From positions 124,001 to 188,000 of the forward strand of contig NZ_SKCJ01000002.1 in assembly GCF_005434975.1 (NCBI RefSeq): a DNA stretch of 64,000 nucleotides. The letters are read 5' to 3'. Under the pieces are notes generated by a model that ran no database searches, was not told the DNA's origin, and saw only the letters and a program-made list of their open reading frames with translations. Of this stretch, positions 34,426 through 43,624 are shown in pieces; positions within the stretch are counted from its first letter, which is position 1; each line of letters begins with the position of its first letter. Source of the stretch: Parerythrobacter lutipelagi (GTDB lineage: Bacteria > Pseudomonadota > Alphaproteobacteria > Sphingomonadales > Sphingomonadaceae). Both the position numbers and the translations under genes were made by a program.

Positions 34426-35975
34426 GGTTCGCTTTCCAGCTTGCGCCAGGCCAGCCCGGCAAATTCACACAGCAAGGGCCGCGTGTCGCGCGGGTCGATA
34501 ATGTCCTCGACATTGAAGCGTTCTGCGCTGCGGAAGGGTGAGGTGACCTTTGCCAGACGTTGCTTGATCGCTTCCAGTTCGGCTGCGGGATCCTCTGCGG
34601 CTTCAAGCTCGGACTTGTAGGCAACTTCCAGCCCGCCCGCGATCGGCAAGCTGCCCCAGTCACCGCTCGGCCAGCAGAACCGGTATTGATAGCGTTCCGC
34701 ATTGCTCATCGCGCTGCCCGCGATGCCGTATGCGCGGCGCAGGACAACGGAGGCGAGCGGCACGGAGGCGCGATAGATCGCGTTCATCGCATTGACCCCG
34801 TAGCGAATCGTGCCCGCCATTTCCGCCTCGCGCCCGATCATGAAGCCGGGATTGTCGACCAGGTGGACGATCGGCAGGCGGAACTGGTCGGCCAGCTTGA
34901 CGAAGCGCTCGACCTTTTCCGACGTCTTGGCTTCCCATGATCCGCCGAGATAGCTCGGATCGCTTGCCACGATGCACACCGGGAAGCCATCGAGCCGGGC
35001 AAGCGCGGTGATAGCAGCGCGCCCCCAGTGCCGGCCGATTTCGAACACCGTGCCCTGGTCGAACACCATGTCGAGGCAGCGGCGCATCGAATAGACCTGC
35101 TTGGCGTCGTGCGGGACCAGGTTGAGAAGTTCTTCCTCACGGCGATGAACCGGATCGGTGCAGTTGGAGCGGCGGGCAAGCTGTCCGACGTGTTCGGGCA
35201 TGAAGCTGAGAAAATGCCGCGCGCGGGCAAAGGCTTCGGCTTCGCTGGCGACCTCGTCATCGACCACGCCGTTGCGGGTGTGGATATCGACACCGCCAAG
35301 CTCTTCCTTGGCTTGGCCATGGTCCTTTGCCTGCTGGTAGGTCGCACCCATTGCGCCTACCACGGCAGGGCCGGCGGCAAAAATCTGCGAGAGGCCGCGC
35401 ACCATGATCGAGTAATGGCTGGCAACCGTCCGCGCCGCGCCAAGGCCGGCGGTCGGACCCAGAGCGAGCGCCACCACCGGCACGGTGTCTAGATTCTCGA
35501 CCACATCGCCCCAGCCGGGCACGGCGGGGATATAGGTTGCACCGATCTGCTCTAGCGTTTTCACGGAGCCGCCGCCACCGGTGCCGTCGATCATCCGGAT
35601 GATGGGCAGCTTCAGCTCGTGCGCCATCCTCTCCGCCTGCACCATCTTGCGACTGATCCCGGCATCCGCTGCGCCGCCGCGAATGGTGAAGTCGTCCGCT
35701 GTGGCCACGACCGGGCGGCCTTCGATCAGCGCTTTGCCGAACAGGAACGGGGCGGGGATTACGCCCTGAAGATCGCCGTTTTCATCGTAGGAGGCCTTGC
35801 CCGCAATCTTGCCGATTTCGCGGAAGGAGCCGTCATCCACCAGTGCCGCGAGCCGCGCGCGGGCATCCATCTTGCCCCGGCCATGCTGGCGCGCGACTTT
35901 GTCTTCGCCGCCCATCTGCTCGGCGAGCGCTTCGCGGTGGCGCAGTTCTTCGAGTTCCTTGGCCCAGCTCAACAC
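34422..35975 (-). CDS. Acyl-CoA carboxylase, carboxyltransferase (beta) subunit
   Basis: The 517-residue protein has the crotonase-like N- and C-terminal carboxyltransferase domains. Visible segments include RGGAADAGISRKMVQAERMA, DGTGGGGSVKTLEQIG, DNPGFMIGREAE and AYGIAGSAMSN. It transfers carboxyl from biotin to an acyl-CoA together with the subunit at 36085-37983. Propionyl-CoA would fit the valine pathway and methylcrotonyl-CoA leucine breakdown; the sequence alone does not decide by eye. The start is GTG 35975 or the adjacent TTG 35972, both close to GGGAG. Confidence 0.88.
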   Translation of the reverse strand: MLSWAKELEELRHREALAEQMGGEDKVARQHGRGKMDARARLAALVDDGSFREIGKIAGKASYDENGDLQGVIPAPFLFGKALIEGRPVVATADDFTIRGGAADAGISRKMVQAERMAHELKLPIIRMIDGTGGGGSVKTLEQIGATYIPAVPGWGDVVENLDTVPVVALALGPTAGLGAARTVASHYSIMVRGLSQIFAAGPAVVGAMGATYQQAKDHGQAKEELGGVDIHTRNGVVDDEVASEAEAFARARHFLSFMPEHVGQLARRSNCTDPVHRREEELLNLVPHDAKQVYSMRRCLDMVFDQGTVFEIGRHWGRAAITALARLDGFPVCIVASDPSYLGGSWEAKTSEKVERFVKLADQFRLPIVHLVDNPGFMIGREAEMAGTIRYGVNAMNAIYRASVPLASVVLRRAYGIAGSAMSNAERYQYRFCWPSGDWGSLPIAGGLEVAYKSELEAAEDPAAELEAIKQRLAKVTSPFRSAERFNVEDIIDPRDTRPLLCEFAGLAWRKLESEP

Positions 35976-35982
35976 CCGCTCC

Positions 35983-36073
35983 CGTCATGCTGAACTTGTT
36001 TCAGCATCCATCCTTCAGCTTCGAACAAAGATGCATGGGGCGAAATCGACCCTGAAACAAGTTCAGGGTGACG
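35983..36073. repeat. Inverted pair of palindromic repeat elements (REP-like)
   Basis: The left arm (35983-36008) and right arm (36048-36073) are 26-base inverted copies that match in 22 positions. Each arm is itself a small palindrome around TGAAC-TTG-TTTCA. The flanking stem bases differ in a compensating way (GC...GC in one, CCC...GGG in the other), so base pairing is conserved while sequence changes. It occupies the spacer between the two carboxylase genes. Such TGAACTTGTTTCAG elements are, to my recollection, widely dispersed in sphingomonad genomes. Confidence 0.75.
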
Positions 36074-36084
36074 GTGCGGCCTGA

Positions 36085-37983
36085 TTAGCCCTCCTCCGCA
36101 GGCTCCACCACGCACAGCACCGCCTCGACCTGCACCTGCGCGCCTTCGCTGGCGGAAAGCTCGGTCACGGTCCCGTCGAAGGGCGCGGTGAGCGCGTGTT
36201 CCATCTTCATCGCTTCGAGCACCATCAGTCGCTGGCCAGCGGTGACGATGTCTCCCTCGGCCACATCGACCGCGATGACCTTGCCCGGCATCGGCGCGAG
36301 GATGGCGCCGTCTGCGGCTGAGGCGTGGCTGCCTCCGTTGAAGCGGTAAGGCTCCATTTTGAACGTTGCCCCGTTTTTGAAGAGCAATTGACCGCTGTAT
36401 CCGCTGTGGTCGAGGTTCAGGACAAACGCATCCGGGTCCGTATCGTCTGGCGTCACCTCGATAGGCTCGCCATCCACGAGAACAGTCATCGTTTCCTTGC
36501 GAGACGCATTGAGCCGGAAGCCGCCAATCCCTTCGAGCTTAATGTAGTCATCGCCGAAAACATCTGCATAAAGCAGGTCGTTGGCCATCATAGCTAGAAG
36601 CGAAATTGGTGCCTTCGGCGCTTCTGTCAGTGCTTCGAGATGCTCGCCAATCGATCCAGTCGTCATTTGACCTGAAACGAATTCTTCAAGGTGAAGCAGT
36701 CTAAGGAGGAACCACGCGTTCTGCTTGATCGGATAGATTTGAACGTTGGCGGTTGACTGGCGCAAGGCCTCAATTGCGCTCTTACGATCATCGCCGTGAC
36801 AAATGACTTTGGCGATCATGGGGTCGTAAAATGGGCTAACATCTGCCCCTTGCCCTACGCCCGTGTCGACGCGTGCCAGATAGTCCGATACATTGAGATA
36901 TTCCAAACGCCCAGTACTCGGCAAAAACCCTTTCGCCGGGTCTTCCGCATAAAGCCGCGCCTCAATAGCCCAGCCGTTGATCGACAGCTCCTCTTGGCGG
37001 AGCGGGATCGGCTGCCCGCTTGCCACGCGCAGCTGCCACTCCACCAGATCGACCCCGGTGATCTCCTCGGTCACCGGGTGCTCGACCTGAAGCCGCGTGT
37101 TCATCTCCATGAAGAAGATGCGGTCGGCGCGCAGGCCTTCGCTGGCGTCGGCGATAAACTCAATCGTGCCTGCGCCCTCGTAATCGACCGCTTTCGCGGC
37201 GCGCACGGCGGCGGCGCAGATGGCTTCGCGGGTGGCCTCGTCCATGCCGGGGGCGGGGGCTTCCTCGATCACCTTCTGGTGGCGGCGCTGCAATGAGCAG
37301 TCGCGTTCGAACAGGTGGACGACATTGCCGTGGCTGTCGCCGAACACCTGCACCTCGATATGGCGGGGCGAGGTGATCCACTTTTCGAGCAGCACTTCGT
37401 CGTTGGAGAAACTGGCCTTGGCCTCGCGCCGACAGCTTTCGAGATCGGCTTCGAAGTTCTCCGGCGCATCGACCTTGCGCATGCCCTTACCGCCACCGCC
37501 CGCGACCGCCTTGATCAGTACGGGATAGCCGATGGCATCGGCTTCCTTCTTCAGGCGCTCGACCGACTGGTCTTCACCCAGATAACCGGGTGTCACGGGC
37601 ACACCGGCGGCAATCATCCGCTCTTTTGCAGCATCCTTCAGCCCCATCGCCCGGATGCTTTCCGGCTTCGGCCCGACCCAGATCAATCCTGCGTCGATAA
37701 CGGCCTGCGCGAAGTCCGCATTCTCCGACAGGAATCCGTAGCCCGGGTGGATCGCCTCCGCGCCCGTCTCCTTCGCCGCAGCGATGATCTTCTCGCCCAC
37801 GAGGTAGCTCTCGGCAGCGGGCGAAGGGCCGATATGCACCGCCTCGTCGGCTTGCCGCACATGCAGCGCCTTGGCATCGGCGTCCGAATAGACCGCGACT
37901 GTCGCAATCCCCATTCCGAACGCGGTGCGGATGATACGGCAGGCGATTTCGCCGCGATTGGCGATGAGGAGTTTCTTGATCAT
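36085..37983 (-). CDS. Acyl-CoA carboxylase, biotin carboxylase/biotin carrier (alpha) subunit
   Basis: The 632-residue protein starts with the biotin carboxylase N-terminus (KKLLIANRGEIACRIIRTA). It has the ATP-grasp loop AVAGGGGKGM and FMEMNTRLQVEHPVTE, and ends in a biotinyl domain with the EAMKM lysine near residue 592. It carboxylates its own biotin for the beta subunit. The ATG overlaps the upstream NTF2-like gene stop (37980-37983). Bases about 36360-36830 are markedly more AT-rich than the rest of the gene. Confidence 0.93.
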   Translation of the reverse strand: MIKKLLIANRGEIACRIIRTAFGMGIATVAVYSDADAKALHVRQADEAVHIGPSPAAESYLVGEKIIAAAKETGAEAIHPGYGFLSENADFAQAVIDAGLIWVGPKPESIRAMGLKDAAKERMIAAGVPVTPGYLGEDQSVERLKKEADAIGYPVLIKAVAGGGGKGMRKVDAPENFEADLESCRREAKASFSNDEVLLEKWITSPRHIEVQVFGDSHGNVVHLFERDCSLQRRHQKVIEEAPAPGMDEATREAICAAAVRAAKAVDYEGAGTIEFIADASEGLRADRIFFMEMNTRLQVEHPVTEEITGVDLVEWQLRVASGQPIPLRQEELSINGWAIEARLYAEDPAKGFLPSTGRLEYLNVSDYLARVDTGVGQGADVSPFYDPMIAKVICHGDDRKSAIEALRQSTANVQIYPIKQNAWFLLRLLHLEEFVSGQMTTGSIGEHLEALTEAPKAPISLLAMMANDLLYADVFGDDYIKLEGIGGFRLNASRKETMTVLVDGEPIEVTPDDTDPDAFVLNLDHSGYSGQLLFKNGATFKMEPYRFNGGSHASAADGAILAPMPGKVIAVDVAEGDIVTAGQRLMVLEAMKMEHALTAPFDGTVTELSASEGAQVQVEAVLCVVEPAEEG

Positions 37984-38498
37984 CGCGGGTCTGCCTCGGT
38001 TCGTACGAAAGTTGACTGGACCTTCTTCACAATCCCATCACAGTTTTCCGGAGCTTCCATCGTGAAACTTGTATTGGCGACTTTCCATCCTTCGTCGGTC
38101 TTGACCATACTGAGGGAATTGATGCCGCAATGGCTCAGTTTTTTCGCGACCGTAAAGTAGTATGGACCCCAAACTTGGGCCATATCGCCATCGACCAGAA
38201 TAGTTTCGAAATGAACCCATTCAACGACGTCGGGCGGAGAGCTCAGCCATCGTTGCAGATGATCTGTCACGGGGACGATATCCAAGCGCGGTGCGTCAGG
38301 ATCCATCCGGTTATGGACGAAGATAGTGGCCTCGGGCACCATGTGATTGGCAAGGGCGGTTTTGTCCGAGCTGCGAAGCGCACCGAAGAAAGCATGCGCG
38401 TCGATCATGACGTCTGACTGTTCGCTGGTCAGCGAGCGCGACCAAGCAGGCGATGCGAATGCGAACAAAAGCCCGACTATAATGGGAGTTCCTCTCAT
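37980..38498 (-). CDS. Secreted NTF2-like/SnoaL-type protein of unknown function
   Basis: The 172-residue protein has an N-terminal signal peptide (about 1-20, GLLFAFASPAWS). The following domain reads like the nuclear transport factor 2 cone fold used by SnoaL or DUF4440-type proteins (FFGALRSSDKTALANHMVPEATIFVHN, GPYYFTVAKK, SMVKTDEGWKVANTSFT). Function unknown. ATG 38498 puts the signal at the N-terminus. It is translationally coupled to the biotin carboxylase gene by ATGA, which is unexpected for an exported protein. Confidence 0.7.
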   Translation of the reverse strand: MRGTPIIVGLLFAFASPAWSRSLTSEQSDVMIDAHAFFGALRSSDKTALANHMVPEATIFVHNRMDPDAPRLDIVPVTDHLQRWLSSPPDVVEWVHFETILVDGDMAQVWGPYYFTVAKKLSHCGINSLSMVKTDEGWKVANTSFTMEAPENCDGIVKKVQSTFVRTEADPR

Positions 38499-38578
38499 GG
38501 CTGGGGGATTAGCCACCGGCGTGGTGCGTGTCGAGATGGTGTACTGATTGGGTTTCTCGCAGAGACACAAACAAGACC

Positions 38579-39604
38579 TTAGCCAGAAGCCCGCTTCACC
38601 AACGCAGACCGGGTCCAACGCGGCATCTCGGCAGGTTCAGGCGGACGATTTATCAGCGCTTCCAAAAACGCAATCGCCGCATGGCGGATCTTGTCGAGCT
38701 TGCTGGTGTAAACCCGGTGGTCCCACGCTTCGGTTCCCCGGCGGCGGACCTCGTGACCGATCGCCGTGTAAATGCGGGCGGCAGTCAGAATCGCCCAACG
38801 GCTGCGGAACGGCAGGCGCGATGCACCGATGCGCGATGCTGCGGCATGGGTTTCCATCAGTGAAACGAGCCGCTGCGCCATGTCGGCCAGTTCTTGCCGG
38901 TGATGCGGTTTCATATGCTGGCCGGGTTCGATGTCTTCTTCGACCAGCCATTCGATCGGCAGGTAACACCGGTCTGCTGCGTCGTCTTCGGCGATATCGC
39001 GCGCGATATTGGCCAGCTGAAACGCGAAGCCGAGGTCTGCCGCCCTGTCGAGAGTGTTCTGGGCCAAGGTGTCCTCATCGTGAGCGCTCACGCCCATGAC
39101 CTTGGCCATCATCACCCCTACAGCACCCGCGACGTGCCAGCAATAGCGCATCAAATCCATTTCGGACCTGGGGCGCCAGTCTTCCGCATCGAGTTCGAAC
39201 CCGGCGATGACGGCATCGGCATCCTCCATGGTCAAACCGCACTCCGACGCGACAAGGCCGAACGCATCGAACGCCGGGTCGCCTGTCGGCTGCTGGTCGA
39301 GGGCGCGAGCCGTCAGGATGCGGATCGACTTGACCCGGTCGGCAATATCCGACTGGTCGCCCAGCGCGCCACCCATGTCCTGCCCGTCGGCGATGTCATC
39401 ACACCGCCGGCACCATGCGTAAAGAAGCCATACACGCTCGCGAGTCCTGCGAGAGAACAGCAAGCTGGCCGCGTGGAAGCTCTTCGACCCCTCGCGAATG
39501 GCAGCATGGGCTTTTTCGACCAAGGGTCCGCGATTGCGCCCGCCGCCGGCCTTGCGCGGGGTGGAGCGCACATAGTTAGGCGCGAGGGGCCTTGGCCGCT
39601 TCAC
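38579..39604 (-). CDS. crtB: Phytoene synthase
   Basis: The 341-residue squalene/phytoene synthase has both aspartate-rich regions (YAWCRRCDDIADG and NIARDIAEDDAADRCYLP) and the signature QLANIARD. It condenses two geranylgeranyl diphosphates to phytoene, the first committed carotenoid step. It starts with GTG at 39604, overlapping the LOG gene stop (GTGA). It is the last gene of the crtY-crtI-LOG-crtB operon. Confidence 0.95.
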   Translation of the reverse strand: MKRPRPLAPNYVRSTPRKAGGGRNRGPLVEKAHAAIREGSKSFHAASLLFSRRTRERVWLLYAWCRRCDDIADGQDMGGALGDQSDIADRVKSIRILTARALDQQPTGDPAFDAFGLVASECGLTMEDADAVIAGFELDAEDWRPRSEMDLMRYCWHVAGAVGVMMAKVMGVSAHDEDTLAQNTLDRAADLGFAFQLANIARDIAEDDAADRCYLPIEWLVEEDIEPGQHMKPHHRQELADMAQRLVSLMETHAAASRIGASRLPFRSRWAILTAARIYTAIGHEVRRRGTEAWDHRVYTSKLDKIRHAAIAFLEALINRPPEPAEMPRWTRSALVKRASG

Positions 39605-40182
39605 AGATCGTCAGCTTTCATCTGGAAAATCGGAGTGTGCGGCCGGTATTCCGCCATAAGCTTCAGCAGGCGGGGGAGCGCTTCGGCGGCGATCAAGATT
39701 CCCTGATGCACCGGCCGCACAAATCCCACGTCCGCCATCTTGCGGTTGAAGGCCAGTAAATCGTCGTAAAAGCCGAATGAGTTGAGCAGGCCGACCGGCT
39801 TCTGGTGATAGCCGAGCTGCGCCCAGCTCATCGCTTCCCATAATTCGTCCATCGTCCCGACCCCGCCGGGAATGGTGATGAAGCCATCGGACAGATCGGT
39901 GAAGCGCTGCTTGCGTTCGTGCATCCCGCCGACGGTGTAAAGCTCGGTGCAATCGTGATTGGCGACTTCGCTATTGGCCAGCGCTTCGGGGATGACTCCG
40001 ATCACTTCGCCCCCCGCCTCAAGCGCGCCCGAGGCGACCGCTCCCATCAGCCCGAGCCGCCCGCCGCCATAAACGACACCGATCCCGCGCTCGGCAAGGT
40101 CTTGCCCGACTTCGTGGGCTAACTCGATATAGCGCGGATCTTCCGGTGTGGCAGAGCCGCAGTAGATTGCGAGGCGTTTCAT
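39601..40182 (-). CDS. LOG family protein (lysine decarboxylase-like, TIGR00730 type)
   Basis: The 193-residue protein has the LOG signatures YGGGRLGLMGAVASGAL and the PGGVGTMDELWEAMSWAQLG loop. Characterised members release cytokinin bases from nucleoside monophosphates or act as purine monophosphate hydrolases. ATG 40182 overlaps the crtI stop (a GTG sits three bases earlier). It lies in the middle of the carotenoid operon, where no carotenoid step is expected for it. Confidence 0.9.
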   Translation of the reverse strand: MKRLAIYCGSATPEDPRYIELAHEVGQDLAERGIGVVYGGGRLGLMGAVASGALEAGGEVIGVIPEALANSEVANHDCTELYTVGGMHERKQRFTDLSDGFITIPGGVGTMDELWEAMSWAQLGYHQKPVGLLNSFGFYDDLLAFNRKMADVGFVRPVHQGILIAAEALPRLLKLMAEYRPHTPIFQMKADDL

Positions 40183-41693
40183 CACTTGAGATCCTCGATC
40201 ATCAGTCCCGCAGTCGCCTTGGCGCTTCCGACCACCCCGGGAATACCCGCACCCGGATGCGTGCCTGCACCGACCAGGTAGAAATTGTCGATAACATCGT
40301 CGCGATTATGCCCGCGGAACCACGCGCTTTGAGTGAGCACGGGTTCAAGGCTGAAAGCGCTGCCCAGATGCGCGTTGAGATCGCTCGCGAAATCCTTCGG
40401 TGCATAGTGGAACTTGGTCACGATACGGTCATGGATGTCGGGGATCAGGCGGCGTCCGACTTCGTCGAGGATGCGTTTTTCCAGTTGCGGCCCGACTTCG
40501 TCCCAATCGACCGCCAGCTTGCCCATGTGTGCGACAGGTACCAGCGCATAGAACGTGCTCTTGCCCGGCGGGGCCATGCTGGGGTCGGTCACCGTCGGGT
40601 GGTGCAGGTAGATCGAGAAATCGGCCGGCAGCACACCGTTGTCGTAAATGTCCTCCAGCAAGCCTTTGTAGCGCGGGCCGAACAGGATCATGTGGTGGGG
40701 AATACCCGGCCAGCTGCCTTCCAGCCCGAAATGGACCACGAACAGTCCGGGGCTGAAGCTTTTGCGCTTGAGTTTTCCGGCGTATTGCGGCCCCCGCTGG
40801 CTGCCTGACAACAGGTCGCGGTAGCTGTGCATGATATCGGCGTTCGAAGCGACCGCGTGGAACTTTTCGCGCCAGCCTGACGCGGTTTCGACCTCTGTCG
40901 CGCGTTTGCCGATGGTGTGAACCTGAACTACCGGATCACCGACAACCATTCTGCCGCCAAGCCGTTCGAAATGGCGGATCATCCCTGCAATCAGGCGGTT
41001 GGTGCCGCCGCGCGTCCACCATACTCCGCCGTCTTTCTCCAGCTTGTGAATCAGAGCGTAGATCGCGCTGGTTTTCATCGGATTGCCGCCGACCAGCAGG
41101 GTATGGAAACTCAGCGCTTCGCGCAGCTTCTCACTCTTCACAAAACTGGAAACCATCGAATAGACGCTGCGCCATGCCTGCTTCTTGGCCAGAGCGGGTG
41201 CGGCTTTGATCATCGATTTGAAATCGAGGAACGGCACTGTGCCGAGCTTGACATAGCCTTCCTCGTAGACCCCTGCTGCATATTCCAGGAACCGCGCATA
41301 GCCGGCAATGTCAGCGGGATCGAGCTTGGCGATCTCGGAATTGAGCTCAGCCTCGTCGTTCGAATAGTCGAAGTTTGTCCCGTCCGGCCAGTTGAGCCGA
41401 TAAAACGGCCTGACCGGCATTAGTTCGACGTCTTCTTCCATCTTGTGACCGGACAGGGCCCAGAGTTCCTTCAGGCAATCGGGATCGGTCACCACTGTAG
41501 GGCCGCCATCGAAAGTGAAGCCTTCCTTCTCCCAGAAATAGGCCCGGCCGCCGGGCTTGTCGCGGCCTTCGATAACGGTGGTCTGGATCCCGGCCGATTG
41601 CAGCCGCATTGCCAGCGCCATGCCGCCGAAACCCGATCCGACAACGCAGGCCGTCTTTGCTTCGTCTTGAGATACTGGCTGCTTGTTATTCAT
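40182..41693 (-). CDS. crtI: Phytoene desaturase (CrtI type)
   Basis: The 503-residue FAD-dependent desaturase has the N-terminal dinucleotide motif GSGFGGMALAMRL, the GRDKPGGRA segment and the C-terminal GAGTHPGAGIPGVVGSAKAT signature of bacterial CrtI. It converts phytoene to lycopene through four desaturations. It overlaps crtY by ATGA (41690-41693). Confidence 0.96.
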   Translation of the reverse strand: MNNKQPVSQDEAKTACVVGSGFGGMALAMRLQSAGIQTTVIEGRDKPGGRAYFWEKEGFTFDGGPTVVTDPDCLKELWALSGHKMEEDVELMPVRPFYRLNWPDGTNFDYSNDEAELNSEIAKLDPADIAGYARFLEYAAGVYEEGYVKLGTVPFLDFKSMIKAAPALAKKQAWRSVYSMVSSFVKSEKLREALSFHTLLVGGNPMKTSAIYALIHKLEKDGGVWWTRGGTNRLIAGMIRHFERLGGRMVVGDPVVQVHTIGKRATEVETASGWREKFHAVASNADIMHSYRDLLSGSQRGPQYAGKLKRKSFSPGLFVVHFGLEGSWPGIPHHMILFGPRYKGLLEDIYDNGVLPADFSIYLHHPTVTDPSMAPPGKSTFYALVPVAHMGKLAVDWDEVGPQLEKRILDEVGRRLIPDIHDRIVTKFHYAPKDFASDLNAHLGSAFSLEPVLTQSAWFRGHNRDDVIDNFYLVGAGTHPGAGIPGVVGSAKATAGLMIEDLK

Positions 41694-42907
41694 GAGTTTC
41701 CTTTTTCAGCGACCAAAGGTTCGCCTTTGCCCGCAAGTGCCCCGATTGCCCTGAAGACAGATACGGGCGGTTTCCCGGTCAGGATGCGCGCCTTGTCCGC
41801 CAAATTGGATTGTCCGGCATAGAAGCGCTCGATCAGTCCGGGATTCAGGCGATAGAAACGTTGGAAGATGCGGTAGCGTTCCGCGGGCTCTGCCGCTCCG
41901 AACAACATGGAGCCGAGCATGCGGTAAAACCCGGTGCGCGCCCAGTGCTTTCTGGCCCGCGCTTCGAGCCAGGCCGCAAGCTGTTCGCCCGGGAGAGTGG
42001 CATCTTTGGCGATGGCCAGCGCGGTTTCTACCGCGAAGGGCAATGTGTAACTTGTCAGCGGATGGACGAAGCCACCCCGCGCGCCCGCCAGAGCAACGCC
42101 TTCGATCCGCATGTCCTCCTGATGGCGGACAAAATTGCCACCGGTGATCACCGGGAGCACACCCGTTTCGCCGCCGATAATGTCACCCTGCAAGCCATGC
42201 GCGTCGAGATAGCGATCGATCCTGCCCGAGACCGCATTGCGGTCGAGCATTGCCGCATCGGCATAGTAAGTGTCTTCGACGAACAATTCGTCGGCACCGA
42301 GCGGGAGCACGTACACGAAGCGGTAGGAACCGCCGGTCCCGTGCGGCGCATGCTGGTCCACTGAAGCGTCCATGATGATCGGACGCTCTATTCCGTGCAA
42401 TCGCGGCGTGCGGATGTGGCGGCCCATGAAGACCTGCCAGCCGCCGGTGAGGTGAGTGCTTGGCGCAGCGTCCCGGCAATCGATCACCGTGCGGGCGGAA
42501 ATGCGCGAGCCATCATCCAGTGTCACGCCCCCCGCATCGAGCTGTTCGACCCGCCGCTTCGTATGGATTGTCTGTTGAGACAAATCGCGGCGAAGGCCGG
42601 CATCGAAATCGGGCGAGGCAAGTGAATTATAGCCGGTGTCGAACCGCCGGCGATAGGCGGGGAAGCGGACTGAATATCCACTCCAATGCGTCTTGCGGAA
42701 TCCGGCCAGCAGTTCGGCCCCTTCGGCGTCGAGATCGTTGTCGAACCAGCTCCAGCGATGGTTGCCGCCCAGCGCTTCGCCCGCTTCAATCAGCGTCACC
42801 TGCATTTCCGGATGGTGGCGCCGCAACGCAAGCGCAATCAGCCCGCCGGCAAGCCCGCCGCCGACAATGGCGATTTCTGTTCGTCTATCGGTGGCGCGCC
42901 CGGTCAT
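41690..42907 (-). CDS. crtY: Lycopene beta-cyclase (CrtY type)
   Basis: The 405-residue protein has an N-terminal FAD/NAD motif (IAIVGGGLAGGLIALAL) and a middle FVYVLPLGADELFVEDTYY segment typical of CrtY. It cyclises lycopene to beta-carotene. ATG 42907 was chosen; the longer frame to 43042 overlaps the divergent gene. It heads the crtY-crtI-LOG-crtB operon. Later hydroxylase/ketolase genes are not in this window. Confidence 0.95.
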   Translation of the reverse strand: MTGRATDRRTEIAIVGGGLAGGLIALALRRHHPEMQVTLIEAGEALGGNHRWSWFDNDLDAEGAELLAGFRKTHWSGYSVRFPAYRRRFDTGYNSLASPDFDAGLRRDLSQQTIHTKRRVEQLDAGGVTLDDGSRISARTVIDCRDAAPSTHLTGGWQVFMGRHIRTPRLHGIERPIIMDASVDQHAPHGTGGSYRFVYVLPLGADELFVEDTYYADAAMLDRNAVSGRIDRYLDAHGLQGDIIGGETGVLPVITGGNFVRHQEDMRIEGVALAGARGGFVHPLTSYTLPFAVETALAIAKDATLPGEQLAAWLEARARKHWARTGFYRMLGSMLFGAAEPAERYRIFQRFYRLNPGLIERFYAGQSNLADKARILTGKPPVSVFRAIGALAGKGEPLVAEKGNS

Positions 42908-43018
42908 CGCAAGCTGCTCTAAGGAGGATTGTGCAGGCGGGCAATCGTCCAGGCGCGCACGGTGGGAAATTGTGCCGTGATGCTTGTTATGCGGCGGCAA
43001 ATTGACGACACCGTCCGC

Positions 43019-43609
43019 ATGAAAAACACTCTCATGCCGCATCGCAAGGCGATCATCGCGACAATTGCCGTGCTGGTAGTCACTCTCGTGGTGCTGATCG
43101 CGATGGATCGCCCGCCGATCTGCACCTGTGGTGAGATCAAGCTATGGCACGGCAGCGTACAAAGCTCTGGCAACAGCCAGCATATCACCGACTGGTACAG
43201 CCCGAGCCACTTCATCCACGGTATCATCATGTACGGTCTCGCAGTGTTATTGTGGCGCAAATGGGCGTGGTTTGGCGGTAAGCCCGCGGCGTGGGCGCTC
43301 CCGATCGCAGTGCTGGTCGAAGCGGCGTGGGAAATTTCCGAGAACACTCCGGCGGTGATTGACCGCTATCGCGAAGTGACGATCAGCTTCGGCTATTCTG
43401 GAGATTCCATTCTCAACTCCATGTCGGATATCGGCTGGATGATGATCGGCTTCCTGTTCGCGGCGCGTATCCCGTGGAAGATCAGCCTTGGCATCGCAAT
43501 TTTCTTCGAGTTGCTTACGCTGTGGATCATTCGCGACAACCTGACGCTCAACGTCATCATGCTGTTCTGGCCGATTGAAGCGATCAGGCAGTGGCAGGGA
43601 ATGGGCTGA
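43019..43609 (+). CDS. DUF2585 (UPF0314) family membrane protein
   Basis: The 196-residue protein has about four membrane segments. The conserved MDRPPICTCGEIKLWHG, SQHITDWYSPSHFIHG and WEISENTPAVIDRYRE segments are those I associate with DUF2585. Its function is unknown. Several in-frame starts exist; ATG 43019 gives the usual family length, while a strong AAGGAGG at 42921 is too close to a TTG at 42929. It is divergent from crtY. Confidence 0.8.
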   Translation: MKNTLMPHRKAIIATIAVLVVTLVVLIAMDRPPICTCGEIKLWHGSVQSSGNSQHITDWYSPSHFIHGIIMYGLAVLLWRKWAWFGGKPAAWALPIAVLVEAAWEISENTPAVIDRYREVTISFGYSGDSILNSMSDIGWMMIGFLFAARIPWKISLGIAIFFELLTLWIIRDNLTLNVIMLFWPIEAIRQWQGMG

Positions 43610-43624
43610 ACGCACGAGCATGTA

